Source: Shewanella sediminis HAW-EB3
GTDB taxonomy: Bacteria; Pseudomonadota; Gammaproteobacteria; Enterobacterales; Shewanellaceae
Direction: 5' to 3'
Length of the DNA: 64,000 nt
NCBI RefSeq assembly: GCF_000018025.1
Contig: NC_009831.1
Location: forward strand, 2,108,001 to 2,172,000
Positions 9,629 to 18,491 of the stretch are shown piece by piece. Under the pieces are notes generated by a model that saw nothing but the letters and a program-made list of their open reading frames with translations, was not told where the DNA came from and ran no database searches. The first letter of the stretch is position 1, and each line of letters opens with the position of its first letter. A program made the position numbers and the translations under genes.

Positions 9629-10543
9629 TCAGTCTAAGTTGTACTTATCCAGATCGATGCGGGTTGCCATCGCTTCCTTGATCAGGGTTTCAACGTATGC
9701 ACGTTCATCTCCAATTAAGGTCATACGCGGCATACGGACATTTTCACAGCCGCGACCGACGATTTGCTCTGCAAATTTGATGCACTGAACCAGAGTCGGA
9801 ATTGTGTCTAAGCGTAGCAGAGGCATGAACCAACGGTAGATCTCACGGGCTTCTTCGATACGGCCGGCACGAGCCAACTTGAAAAGTGTTACAGATTCAC
9901 GAGGGAAGACGTTAGTCAGGCCTGAGATCCAACCCGTTGCACCGAGGAAGATACTTTCAAGGGCAATATCATCCACACCACAAAGAATACTGAAGCGGTC
10001 ACCGAAACGGCTCTGCAGTTCTGTCAGACGACGAGTATCGGTCGTCGACTCTTTAATCGCGACGATGTTCTCCTCTTCGGCAAGAGTGGCCGTCATCTCA
10101 AGATTGATGTCGACGCCATATCCAACAGGGTTGTTGTAGATCATGATAGGCAGCGAAGTTGAGCGAGCGACGTACTGATAATGGGCGACAACTTCACGAT
10201 CCGTTCCGCGATAGACCATGGCTGGAAGTAACATCAGACCATCGACACCTAACTTCTCGACATCTTGAGCGTACTTAGAGGCTTGCTCAGCAGTGTTTTC
10301 AGTACAACCCGAGAGTACCAGAATACGACCGTTGACGGTTTCAACGGTATGCTTGATAAATTCACGCTTCTCTTCACTGCTCAAAGAGGCATTTTCACCA
10401 ATCGTTCCCAGCGCAATAATGCCGTCGATACCATCGTTAATGAGATCTTCGAGCATGCGTGCATTCGATTCATAGTTGATAGAACCATCATCGTTAAATT
10501 GTGTTGAGATTGCCGGGAATACACCTTGCCAATTTACTTTCAT
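9629..10543 (-). CDS. DapA-family lyase, probable 1-pyrroline-4-hydroxy-2-carboxylate deaminase
   Basis: This class I aldolase-fold protein (304 residues) has the dihydrodipicolinate synthase family features GTIGEN (46-51), Tyr136 (IYNNPVGYG) and Schiff-base Lys164 (VAIKEST). In hydroxyproline loci this family deaminates 1-pyrroline-4-hydroxy-2-carboxylate to alpha-ketoglutaric semialdehyde. The dehydrogenase at 6840 would then oxidise that product. It is the first gene of the minus-strand arm, with AAAGAGG before the ATG, and is transcribed away from the dehydratase gene. Sequence alone cannot separate it from other DapA-family lyases; the assignment rests on context. Confidence 0.85.
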   Translation of the reverse strand: MKVNWQGVFPAISTQFNDDGSINYESNARMLEDLINDGIDGIIALGTIGENASLSSEEKREFIKHTVETVNGRILVLSGCTENTAEQASKYAQDVEKLGVDGLMLLPAMVYRGTDREVVAHYQYVARSTSLPIMIYNNPVGYGVDINLEMTATLAEEENIVAIKESTTDTRRLTELQSRFGDRFSILCGVDDIALESIFLGATGWISGLTNVFPRESVTLFKLARAGRIEEAREIYRWFMPLLRLDTIPTLVQCIKFAEQIVGRGCENVRMPRMTLIGDERAYVETLIKEAMATRIDLDKYNLD

Positions 10544-10628
10544 GTTTAAGACCTCTTTGCGCTATTTGTGCTTTATATAAACAGATTAACTCATGTCGAA
10601 TTTTGGATTCTTCCAAAAACTTATGGTA

Positions 10629-10642
10629 TATTGTATACAATA
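10629..10642. promoter_or_regulatory. Putative GntR/FCD operator (perfect palindrome)
   Basis: TATTGTATACAATA is a perfect 14-bp palindrome centred in the divergent region between the deaminase gene and the dehydratase gene. The TTGTATACAA core is of the kind bound by FadR/VanR-type GntR regulators (T-x-GT-x-x-AC-x-A). It lies about 86 bases before the minus-strand start and 93 before the plus-strand start. It could therefore control both arms. Confidence 0.7.
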
Positions 10643-10703
10643 ATTAAGGAAAGAAAACCCCGTTTCATTTTTAATTATATGTAGAACTGCCAAATACTAT
10701 ATA

Positions 10704-10713
10704 TTGCATACAA
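10704..10713 (+). promoter_or_regulatory. Second, one-mismatch copy of the operator core
   Basis: TTGCATACAA differs from the palindrome core at 10631 by one base and lies 22 bases before the dehydratase ATG. A regulator bound here would block initiation or early transcription of the plus-strand arm. Confidence 0.5.
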
Positions 10714-10734
10714 AAGATAAGAAAGGAACAGGAC

Positions 10735-11775
10735 ATGTTGCTTAACCATTTGCCCACGGAAATCACCGACAGATGTCAACAATTCATAACGCTCGATGCC
10801 CACACCGAGGGGGAACCCCTGCGTATCATCACCTCTGGCTACCCAGAGCTTAAGGGCAATAACATCCTTGAGATGCGTCAATATGTCACCAAGCATCTGG
10901 ATCGTTATAGAAAGTTATTGATGCACGAGCCCAGAGGCCATGCCGATATGTACGGTGCCATCATTACACCGCCTATTACTGAAGGGGCCGACTTCGGCGT
11001 ACTCTTCTTACATAACGAAGGCTACAGCAGCATGTGCGGTCATGGCATCCTGGCGCTGGTAAAAGTGGCTTGTGAGACGGGCGCTATCGAACTGGCCGGA
11101 GAGGGCAGGGTTATTAAGATAGATGCACCTGCGGGACTTATCACCGCTAAGGCGCATCGCGACAGTGAAGGTAAAATCCACGCCAGCTTTCAAAATGTGG
11201 ACTCATGGGCCGAGGCCCTCGATTGCAGCGTTATAGTAGAAGGTGTGGGTGAGGTGCGTTACGACATAGGATTCGGTGGGGCTTATTACGCCTATGTGGA
11301 TGCCGATGACCATGGGATCAGTTGCGCACAGGATAATGTCGCTCAGCTTATCGATGTGGGTAGGCGGATTAAGCATGCCGTGATGGCGGCTCACCCGTTA
11401 GTGCATCCACTCGAGGAGGACCTGAGTTTTCTCTATGGCACGATATTTACCTCAAACAGGGTGACTAACCCCGAGGCCCACTCACGCCATGTCTGTATCT
11501 TTGCCGACGGCGAGGTCGATCGTTCACCCACAGGTACCGGCGTCGCCGCTCGAATTGCGCTGCTGCACGCTAAGGGGGAAGTCGAACTGAACACCCCCTT
11601 GATGATAGAGAGCATTGTCGATGGCAGAATGATAGTGAGTGCCCTGTCAAAGTCGGAGTTTCATGGTAAGCAGGCGGTGATCCCCGAGGTCTCAGGTCGC
11701 TCCTTTATCACCGGCCGTCATCAGTTTCTTATCGATCCCGACGACCTGTTTCAGGATGGTTTTATGCTGCGTTAA
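10735..11775 (+). CDS. Trans-3-hydroxy-L-proline dehydratase (proline racemase family)
   Basis: This is a 346-residue paralogue of the epimerase at 8462. It keeps the first cysteine (Cys101, SSMCGHG) but has Thr266 in place of the second ([11 protein letters not shown]). Cys/Thr is the signature of trans-3-hydroxy-L-proline dehydratases, as in human L3HYPDH, which eliminate water to give 1-pyrroline-2-carboxylate. The enzyme needed next, a pyrroline-2-carboxylate reductase, is not encoded in this window. The start ATG has a GGAACAGGA ribosome site. It is transcribed divergently from the 4-hydroxyproline arm and followed, after 179 bases, by the FAD oxidase gene. Confidence 0.9.
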   Translation: MLLNHLPTEITDRCQQFITLDAHTEGEPLRIITSGYPELKGNNILEMRQYVTKHLDRYRKLLMHEPRGHADMYGAIITPPITEGADFGVLFLHNEGYSSMCGHGILALVKVACETGAIELAGEGRVIKIDAPAGLITAKAHRDSEGKIHASFQNVDSWAEALDCSVIVEGVGEVRYDIGFGGAYYAYVDADDHGISCAQDNVAQLIDVGRRIKHAVMAAHPLVHPLEEDLSFLYGTIFTSNRVTNPEAHSRHVCIFADGEVDRSPTGTGVAARIALLHAKGEVELNTPLMIESIVDGRMIVSALSKSEFHGKQAVIPEVSGRSFITGRHQFLIDPDDLFQDGFMLR

Positions 11776-11833
11776 TCTAATCGTTCTGGAGAGCGTTAGT
11801 TGAATGAGTTAGTCGAAAGAATTAGCGCAAACA

Positions 11834-11910
11834 GTGCTTGGTAAAAGAGAGTGGAAAGAGCTATCGTAAAAGTACTTGGCAAAGAAGAGTGGAAAGGATC
11901 TGCGGTAAAA
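11834..11910 (+). repeat. Two imperfect ~38-bp direct repeats before the oxidase gene
   Basis: Units at about 11834-11870 and 11872-11910 share around 80 percent of positions, for example GTGCTTGGTAAAAGAGAGTGG against GTACTTGGCAAAG. They lie in the 179-base gap before the D-amino-acid oxidase gene. Role unknown. Confidence 0.6.
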
Positions 11911-11954
11911 AAGTGCAGAAGAATTTGTGGTAAATATTCTGTGGAGAAGAGTAG

Positions 11955-13223
11955 ATGAATAATACCAGTGGGCTTGGATCTCTGACCGTGATAGGCGCGG
12001 GGATAGTGGGACTGTCGGCCGCAATACAGTTACAGCGTGCAGGCTTCAATGTGACGGTTATAGATAAAGAGGGGGCTGGCGCCGGGGCGTCGAAGGGCAA
12101 CGCGGGACATTTTGCGACCGAGCATACCTTCCCCTTGGCCGATTCGACTATGCTGCTTAAACTGCCGGGTATGTTACTCGATCCGCTCGGACCTTTTCGA
12201 ATCCAGCCCCGCTATTTTTTCAAGGCACTGCCATGGTTTATGCGCTTCTTGCAAAATATGTTACCGGGCCGAAGGGCACATAATAGTGCGGCGATTAAGG
12301 CGCTGAACTTAGGTGCCATCGATGCCATGAGATCATTGACCAAGTTCTGTGGTTGTGAGCACTTGCTGACACTCAATGGCGGCCTGTTGGTATTTGAAGG
12401 CACGCCCGTTGCGGAAGTAGAAAAAGAGTTTCGAGCCTATGTCGATGCTGGTGTTGAGGTACAACTTCTTAGCGGCGACCAGGTAAGAGCCCTCGAACCC
12501 TCTTTAAGCGAAAATATTACCCATGGATTCAATTTTACACATGTAGGGCATACAGAAGATCCCTATCGATTATGCCTGGCTCTACAAGCCAAGTTCAAAG
12601 AGATAGGTGGGCAGGTTGTGACTGATGAGTTATTACAGATTAAAGCCGCTAAAATTAACTCGACAATAGCGCTGGAGATGAGTTCGGGTGACAGCAGGCA
12701 TACTGACAGACTTATCATCGCATCCGGCGCCTGGTCTAAGCCTTTTGCCAGGCAGTTGGGTTACTCTGTGCCTCTAGAGACGGAGCGGGGTTATCATCTG
12801 ATGATGCCGCAAAAGAGTAAGCTGTCCCGTACGGTAACCTCCTATGAGCGAAAGTTTATCATCACGCCTATGGCTGAGGGGACCCGTTTAGCAGGCACCG
12901 TGGAGTTTGGCGGTTTAAAGGCCCCGCCGGTGGATGCCCGCGCCGATTGCCTGTTCCCCCACGGTAAAGCGCTTTTGCCTGAGCTGTTTCGTGATGCGTC
13001 TGCGTCCGACGGTAAGCGCTGGATGGGATTTCGCCCCTCGTTGCCAGACAGTCTGCCGGTACTGGGCCGCAGTCAAAAACAGTCGAATGTGTTTTTCTCA
13101 TTTGGCCATCAACATCTGGGACTCACCTGGTCGGCAATCACTGCCGAACTGCTCACCCAAGAGGTGACAGGTAAGCAAACGGATATCGACTTGAGTCCCT
13201 ATCGGATCGATAGGTTTAGTTAG
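11955..13223 (+). CDS. FAD-dependent D-amino-acid oxidase/dehydrogenase (DadA-like), probable cis-4-hydroxy-D-proline oxidase
   Basis: The 422-residue protein begins with an FAD-binding Rossmann motif, VIGAGIVGLSAA at about residues 11-22. This is followed by VTVIDKEG and GASKGNAGHF, as in the DadA/D-amino-acid dehydrogenase family. C-terminal GFRPSLPDSLPVLG and SFGHQHLGLTW are the conserved substrate/FAD regions. In this locus the likely substrate is cis-4-hydroxy-D-proline made by the epimerase, giving 1-pyrroline-4-hydroxy-2-carboxylate for the DapA-like deaminase. It is a single-subunit alternative to the multi-subunit hydroxyproline dehydrogenases of pseudomonads. The substrate is inferred from context. 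Confidence 0.85.
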   Translation: MNNTSGLGSLTVIGAGIVGLSAAIQLQRAGFNVTVIDKEGAGAGASKGNAGHFATEHTFPLADSTMLLKLPGMLLDPLGPFRIQPRYFFKALPWFMRFLQNMLPGRRAHNSAAIKALNLGAIDAMRSLTKFCGCEHLLTLNGGLLVFEGTPVAEVEKEFRAYVDAGVEVQLLSGDQVRALEPSLSENITHGFNFTHVGHTEDPYRLCLALQAKFKEIGGQVVTDELLQIKAAKINSTIALEMSSGDSRHTDRLIIASGAWSKPFARQLGYSVPLETERGYHLMMPQKSKLSRTVTSYERKFIITPMAEGTRLAGTVEFGGLKAPPVDARADCLFPHGKALLPELFRDASASDGKRWMGFRPSLPDSLPVLGRSQKQSNVFFSFGHQHLGLTWSAITAELLTQEVTGKQTDIDLSPYRIDRFS

Positions 13224-13661
13224 TTGGTTCGTAACTAAGCTTACAACCGCATCGGCACCTGTTGATCGAAGAGAAGCCTCCTCTTCGATTGACACTTGTT
13301 GAGTATCTTCTATGTTCTATTTCACCCGGTTCATCCTGCTTTCACAAATGCAAATATGGCTTCTCGTTATGTAAATTGAAAATTCTCAGTTCCCCTGAGA
13401 GCAATAAACTATCTTGTTGAAATCATGAGTTTTAAAGTTATTTAAATATTTACATAACGAGACAAAGTCATTCTCGAATATCATAATTCTCGATTTCTCC
13501 GGCCAAAATGCTCATTGCCTCACAGAAACCTTACTGATAAGTTACTCAAATCATTGTGAATAAGTTGCACTTTTGCGACTTGGTCGTTAAAAGTCCACGG
13601 GTGTTTATCGGAATTCACGCTATTACGCTGTTAGATTTCAAGAAAGTATGCGGAGTATCAA
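13224..13661. other. Intergenic stretch marking the end of the hydroxyproline locus
   Basis: No gene is seen. A stem-loop (ATCGAAGAG/CTCTTCGAT, 13265-13289) lies shortly after the oxidase gene and may stabilise the mRNA end, but it lacks a T-tract. A 15-bp inverted repeat with a 71-base spacer (13362-13462) is listed separately. Base composition falls from here on. Confidence 0.5.
13362..13462. repeat. Element bounded by perfect 15-bp inverted repeats
   Basis: TCTCGTTATGTAAAT at 13362-13376 is exactly repeated in inverse orientation at 13448-13462, enclosing 71 bases of AT-rich DNA. The arrangement resembles a miniature transposable element or a large operator. No target-site duplication was noted. 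Confidence 0.6.
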
Positions 13662-14435
13662 TTGAGCCTTTTTGCAGAGTATGAAAAACAACAGAAGTGG
13701 AGAGGCTGGGAGAATTACCTTAAGTTTATACCGTTAAGTCAAAAAGACACTGTAATTGACCTTGGCTGTTCTGTAGGTGATGTATCTCGTGCTTTTTCGC
13801 TGCGAGTAAACAATGTTATAGGCATAGACATTAATAAGGAATTTATTGAATTCTGTGATTCAAGGAGGAACTGTAACGAAGCATTTGTTCTTAGCGACTT
13901 TCAAAGTGCTGATTATTTATCCTTTGGCGATATTAGCGGTATTTGGGGAAGTTTTTCTTTATCCTACCTTAGTAACCCATTAGATTACTTAAAAGTTTTA
14001 AACTCTGTAATGAACGACGAAGGCTGGGTAGCACTATTGGATGTATCCTGCTTTATCTCAGGTAACCTTGCTAGAGATAGCAAGTATTACGATAGAGTAA
14101 AAAGGTTTGAATTAGAGTCATATAGGTTTGGTTTATATGATTTTGACTTTGGTTCCAAAATGCAAGGTCTGTTGAAGGATGCTGGGTTTGAGGTTGTATA
14201 TTTCGATAATGATGTAACTGATCCTGAATTGAATTTTTCTGGATCCGCGGCATCGGAAATTATCGAGGGCTGGTCAGCAAGGCTCAATAGAATGAATAAA
14301 TTAAGCCTCTTTCTTGGCGAGGAATACCCTGATTTTTGTGATGAATTATTATCTAATCTTGGTTCTAATACTCACGAGAAACAAGGGAACGTCAGATTCG
14401 TAGTAGCTAAAAAATCTAGCAAGCCTCTGAATTAA
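13662..14435 (+). CDS. Class I SAM-dependent methyltransferase, substrate unknown
   Basis: The 257-residue protein has a Rossmann methyltransferase core in the first 120 residues: VIDLGCSVGDVSRAF (motif I), VIGIDINKEF (motif II) and IWGSFSLSYLSNP (motif III/IV region). The C-terminal half is not recognised. The start is TTG at 13662 with GGAG six bases upstream; no in-frame ATG gives the conserved N-terminus. Codon use is AT-rich compared with the hydroxyproline genes, suggesting acquisition. No gene nearby hints at a substrate. Confidence 0.75.
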   Translation: MSLFAEYEKQQKWRGWENYLKFIPLSQKDTVIDLGCSVGDVSRAFSLRVNNVIGIDINKEFIEFCDSRRNCNEAFVLSDFQSADYLSFGDISGIWGSFSLSYLSNPLDYLKVLNSVMNDEGWVALLDVSCFISGNLARDSKYYDRVKRFELESYRFGLYDFDFGSKMQGLLKDAGFEVVYFDNDVTDPELNFSGSAASEIIEGWSARLNRMNKLSLFLGEEYPDFCDELLSNLGSNTHEKQGNVRFVVAKKSSKPLN

Positions 14436-14527
14436 GATTTACCAAAAATGTCATGCCATTTGCTGAGCAAATCGCCCGTCGGCACATGGTTCATTTATTA
14501 GCAGGGCATTAGGGATTTTAGAGAGAA

Positions 14528-14740
14528 ATGGATAATTCTACCAATACAAACAACTGGCTGACTCATGCGATGTCAATGATCTTTGCTTCAAGCTTGGCTC
14601 AAAGCATATATTGGTATTTCGATGTACAGGTCGAAACCGATTTATCGGTTGAGTATCTTTTTTCGTTAACAGTCAAAGGCATGTTAATCGCATTTTTTTA
14701 CTATTTCTTTTTAAAGTTTTTCGGCTGGCTGTATTCCTAA
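14528..14740 (+). CDS. Small membrane protein (70 aa)
   Basis: The peptide has two likely membrane segments, about residues 12-30 (THAMSMIFASSLAQSIYWYF) and 46-68, rich in Phe and Tyr. The ribosome site AGAGAG lies directly before the ATG at 14528. It follows the methyltransferase by 92 bases on the same strand. No family is recognised. Confidence 0.5.
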   Translation: MDNSTNTNNWLTHAMSMIFASSLAQSIYWYFDVQVETDLSVEYLFSLTVKGMLIAFFYYFFLKFFGWLYS

Positions 14741-14992
14741 TAAGTAATACCCAATATTGTATTTGTCTTCCGCCTCAAAAACAGCTCAATTTTTTGTCAA
14801 AAGGGGGGGGCAGGAGTTTTTAGATCTAAATTGTTGTGAAAAAATCACTCGCCTAACCCCAGTCTGCGCAAGATAACATACCCCCAAAATAGGCTCGTGC
14901 TAACATCATCAGCGGCTATTTCAAGCAACTTCCAGTAAACAAGGCTGGGAAAAAACAGGCCAAATAATCTCATAGAGGAAGGAATAAAGTTA

Positions 14993-15328
14993 ATGAAAAA
15001 AGCAATACTTGCCGGTGTTATCAGCTGTCTATTTATCGGTTCGGCGACAGCAAAGTATCTTGAATCAGAGGTGGCGATTGGTATGGCCAGCTTAATGATG
15101 TGCAGCACCTTTTACAGTGAATCGAATATGCTGGTCGAAGGCTCTGTTGTTGGCCAAGCGGCAACGGATCATAGAGACGCTGGTATAGATAAAATGATGA
15201 TGACGGCAGAAACCAGCGCCGAATTAGACAGCTTCATTCAACAGTTCGACTCCTCAAATAAAGAGCAAAAAATCAAATTGTGCGCAGAGGCCATGACATT
15301 TGCCGAGCAAAGTAATTTTGGTAAGTGA
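14993..15328 (+). CDS. Small secreted hypothetical protein (111 aa)
   Basis: A classic signal peptide (MKKAILAGVISCLFIGSATA) is followed by a helical mature part of about 90 residues. That part has Cys37 and Cys97, which could form a disulphide in the periplasm, and a run of methionines (DKMMMTAE). The start follows GAGGAAGG. The family is not recognised. The gene stands alone in the accessory stretch. Confidence 0.65.
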   Translation: MKKAILAGVISCLFIGSATAKYLESEVAIGMASLMMCSTFYSESNMLVEGSVVGQAATDHRDAGIDKMMMTAETSAELDSFIQQFDSSNKEQKIKLCAEAMTFAEQSNFGK

Positions 15329-15464
15329 TAACCGGGACAGGTTAACCTTATAACGTTATTGCCGGGAGCATATGCAGGATATAATTAAGACATAGTATGC
15401 TTGTGTTCTTTTGCTTCCCGAACAGAATTGCTTTGCCGCAATTTCGAAGGGCTTATTTAACTGG

Positions 15465-15508
15465 GGTTGACCACTATAGTGGTCAATCTGATGAGCAAAT
15501 GCGAGTAA
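15465..15508. repeat. Dispersed repeat, copy A, with 20-bp perfect palindrome
   Basis: TTGACCACTATAGTGGTCAA at 15467-15486 is a perfect palindrome and is followed by TCTGATGAGCAAATG. A diverged copy of the same sequence lies at 22451-22491. It is non-coding and lies before the convergent outer-membrane protein gene. Confidence 0.65.
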
Positions 15509-15589
15509 CCACTTACATCTGGTGTTACGAATTGAGCGTGACTTAATTCGAAATTGGTCAGGTGTCGAAGTGATTACTCAATCAGCAGT

Positions 15590-16633
15590 TCAGAATTTTT
15601 TACCCAGACTAAAACGGAATAAATCTGCATCGTCTTCATATCCTTTTCGGTCTGCTACTCGGGTTATGCTGCCACCTAAATATAATCCATCGTAGCCTTC
15701 CCACTCAGGGTAATAGTTAATCCCAAAACTAAATAAGCCCTTTAGATCATACCCATGCTTATCTTCAACTTTATCATTTGCAATGTAACCACCAATCCCT
15801 AAACGACCTTCAAAACCATTGGCTAACGGTACAATTTTCCAAAATTGAGCTGAGAAACCTTGGCGATCGGTAGCGCCGTTATATCCGCCCTCATATATGT
15901 AGCCCAAGGATAATGCAATATTACTATCAAACCGTTTTGCTACATCAATACTTGCGCCTACGGTTGTTTCGGGACCACCATGGTTATTTTTAGCGTTAAG
16001 AATAGATAGCCATGCTTCATTGAAAAATGACTTACGGTTGGGTTTATATTGAAACTTACTATTATCTATATCAAAGCCCACACCTAATAAAAATGAGTTG
16101 GCATTGGGTCTTGATGACATTACATAGTTATTCCATTGAAATTTTAAATGTCCATTTTCCCCTAAAAAATCAACTGGAAAGATAAATCCTGCAGTACTCA
16201 TGAGACCCAAACGTTTCTCGTTTAATTCAACGCCATTGGCATCATTGTAAGTATCAAAAGAGAGGTATGGACCCGTGCCCACTTCAAGACGAAATGATTC
16301 AAAAGCATCAAATACATAAGTTGCTTGCCCGGCAAAACCATCTCGATGATGATTGTAAGGATGGCCTTCATTAGCGTGAACTAAGTCTATTCGCCATTTA
16401 GGGGAAAAGTGTTGCCCAAAGCGGATATCAAATGAGCGTAAATGCTGTCGATTGTCTTCACGGTTATCGGTTTCATTAACTTGTGAGACACCTGAGCCAC
16501 CAGTAACGGAAAAATAGCTGTTATTTTCAGGCTTCATCAAAGGTTCAGTGGCAAAAGAAGAGTTGGAAATCAAAATTAACAAACTAGAAAAAATAAATTT
16601 GTACCAATTATTATTTAAAGAACAACCATTCAT
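15590..16633 (-). CDS. Outer-membrane beta-barrel protein, PagL/acyloxyacyl-hydrolase-like in parts
   Basis: The 347-residue protein has a signal peptide (about residues 13-29, cleavage near SFATEP), many alternating aromatic beta strands and a C-terminal phenylalanine (SLGKKF). This is the pattern of a BamA-inserted barrel. The region RIDLVHANEGHPYNHHRDG to VGTGPYLSFDTY is reminiscent of lipid A deacylase-type barrels, but I do not see a secure catalytic triad. A ribosome site, GAGGTAAG, precedes the ATG. Monocistronic; function unknown. Confidence 0.65.
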   Translation of the reverse strand: MNGCSLNNNWYKFIFSSLLILISNSSFATEPLMKPENNSYFSVTGGSGVSQVNETDNREDNRQHLRSFDIRFGQHFSPKWRIDLVHANEGHPYNHHRDGFAGQATYVFDAFESFRLEVGTGPYLSFDTYNDANGVELNEKRLGLMSTAGFIFPVDFLGENGHLKFQWNNYVMSSRPNANSFLLGVGFDIDNSKFQYKPNRKSFFNEAWLSILNAKNNHGGPETTVGASIDVAKRFDSNIALSLGYIYEGGYNGATDRQGFSAQFWKIVPLANGFEGRLGIGGYIANDKVEDKHGYDLKGLFSFGINYYPEWEGYDGLYLGGSITRVADRKGYEDDADLFRFSLGKKF

Positions 16634-16945
16634 AACTTACCTCAAACACAAGTCTATTTGCATTAATTGCTAGTCTTGAGAAGGCTCAAGACGCACTTTA
16701 AGAAACTTTTTTACGCTTTAGCCCGCTAGCTAGATACCCTTGAAAGAAATGACTCTCTGAGATAAAACCTTTGATTGTGGTTCGGTATTGTCTATCCCTG
16801 ACAGTTAAATATGGCTGCATAAAGTGACTTCAACAAGTAAGAATATAATATAACCATTAAATGTTCTTCAAACGTTCAATTTGCTAATACTTTCCTCATT
16901 ATGACTTAAACTAAACTGGTCACTTAAGTATGTTGAGGGAAAGGT
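16634..16945. other. Divergent intergenic region with 8-bp stem tetraloop hairpin
   Basis: These 312 bases between two divergent outer-membrane protein genes contain no ORF of interest. A perfect hairpin, GTCTTGAG-AAGG-CTCAAGAC (16673-16692), lies 40 bases before the minus-strand start, within its likely leader or promoter. Confidence 0.5.
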
Positions 16946-17896
16946 ATGAACTTAATTAATATGCAGTTTGCAAAAACAGAAGTTAAGGAAGGACTACGCG
17001 CTTCTCAAAGTCATCAATTGAAACTGCTGCTCGCCTTAGCTATGACAGGCTTTGTCAGCCCTACATTTGCTGATGGAATCGTAGGCGCTGGCCATTATGC
17101 ACCGGCAATTGCCAATATCCGCGACTTAACGGTGCCTGACCAAGCCGGTTTTGTGTATGAGCAATACAATTTTTACTATACAAGTGACACTCTCATTGCA
17201 AGCTCAGGTAAAGAGGTCAGTGGAGATCTGAGCTCTGGCGGTATTGCACCATTGTTTTTGTGGGTGACGGATAGGGAAGTGATGGGGGCACGTTACAGTT
17301 TTTACTTCAATCCGGTTTACCTGTCTAACGACTTAGACGGCGAAGAAGACCAGGGCTTGGGTGACCTGTACATTCAACCGGTTTGGCTTAGCTGGTTGAA
17401 TAAGAGTTACGACGTTACTCTGGGGATCGGTGTATACGCTCCTGTGGGTAATGAGGACGTCACTTTAGATATGTGGACAACTCAGTTTCAACTTGCCGGA
17501 TATTATTACATGATGGATCAGGCGTCAGCCTTGATGCTTGCGGCTACCTATGAAATTCACAGCGAAGTTGATGAGACCAAAGTGACCCCGGGTGACCACC
17601 TCACCATCGAGTATGGGTGGAGCCAATATTTTACCCAGCAATTTGAAGTCGGTATCCGTGGTTACAGTCAGTGGCAAATGCAAAGGGATGACCTGCCGTC
17701 CAACCTCAACAACTTGAATCAACTCTTAGGTACTGATATCGGAAATAAATCAGAAGTACATGGAGTGGGCATACAGGCTGCATATTGGTTCAATAATCAA
17801 TGGAACCTTGCGTTTAACTACGCCAAAGAATACAGCGCAGAGTCTCGATTTGAAGGTGAAATGTATTCACTCAACATAACTTACATGATGAACTGA
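16946..17896 (+). CDS. Outer-membrane protein of the phenol_MetA_deg (SphA-like) family
   Basis: A signal peptide with a long basic N-region (residues 1-42, ending SPTFA-DG) precedes a 274-residue barrel-like domain. Strand-rich motifs such as GARYSFYFNPVYLS, GLGDLYIQPVWLSW and TLGIGVYAPVG are typical of the family found in aromatic-degradation operons. Its members probably serve as channels for hydrophobic substrates. The ATG follows GAGGGAAAGG. No catabolic genes are adjacent, so the substrate is open. Confidence 0.72.
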   Translation: MNLINMQFAKTEVKEGLRASQSHQLKLLLALAMTGFVSPTFADGIVGAGHYAPAIANIRDLTVPDQAGFVYEQYNFYYTSDTLIASSGKEVSGDLSSGGIAPLFLWVTDREVMGARYSFYFNPVYLSNDLDGEEDQGLGDLYIQPVWLSWLNKSYDVTLGIGVYAPVGNEDVTLDMWTTQFQLAGYYYMMDQASALMLAATYEIHSEVDETKVTPGDHLTIEYGWSQYFTQQFEVGIRGYSQWQMQRDDLPSNLNNLNQLLGTDIGNKSEVHGVGIQAAYWFNNQWNLAFNYAKEYSAESRFEGEMYSLNITYMMN

Positions 17897-17950
17897 TATT
17901 TTAACGGATAAATGCAAACATTCAGAAGTTACCATAACTAAATATTAAAG

Positions 17951-17981
17951 AAGCCGGATATTCTTAATGTTCGGCTTTTTG
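17951..17981 (+). terminator. Terminator of the phenol_MetA_deg-like gene
   Basis: AAGCCGGA/TTCGGCTT pair with one mismatch around an 11-base loop, followed by five T. It lies 54 bases after the stop. Confidence 0.8.
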
Positions 17982-18491
17982 CGCTTTGAGAATTTGCCCT
18001 ATACTAAGAAGCATGCACGTATTCATCAACTATATGATAAAGCTTGTCGTCGAAACCGAGCAGATCTTGCTTCAAAGGTCATATATTCAGTTATAAAGTG
18101 GATAAAATTATTTTGATTGTCCAGCCGTATGGCAACAGTAAAACTTAATCCACTGCAGGTGTAGGTCATATCAGTTTCATATTGAAACGGCCATGTGCGA
18201 TACAAGCAACTGATGAACGTGAGAATTAGCCTACAAGACCGCAACGAACAGGAGGGGGCTTTGGCCGATATAAAGGTAATGACCTAAGTCATAGGATTAA
18301 GAGTGTCGGTTAGGAAAAACTGCACAACCAGCTAAAACCATTGGGGCTGCAGCGTTTAACAAGAGTACTTGAACAACAACGCCAAACTGATTGCCTTCAT
18401 TCAAACTATAATACGATTTACAGTCCGCTAAAGTACGATAATACATTGTGGCTACTTTGCGGATAAAGTTTGCCTAGATGGAGAGCTGAAG
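17982..18491. other. Gene-free stretch, possibly with decayed coding sequence
   Basis: No intact gene is seen in these 510 bases. On the plus strand around 17982-18119 one frame reads ENLPYTKKHARIHQLYDKAC and onwards before a stop. It looks protein-like but has no start or known family, so it may be a gene remnant. Minus-strand ORFs here (for example 18026-18244) look accidental. Confidence 0.4.

Noticed and set aside
13550..15600. Integron cassette array
   Set aside because: Solitary small genes with gaps suggested cassettes, but no attC core (RYYYAAC/GTTRRRY pairs with conserved spacing) and no integrase was found.
18026..18244. 72-codon minus-strand ORF in the gap before DUF5329
   Set aside because: No ribosome site or family signal; the opposite strand looks like decayed coding sequence instead.
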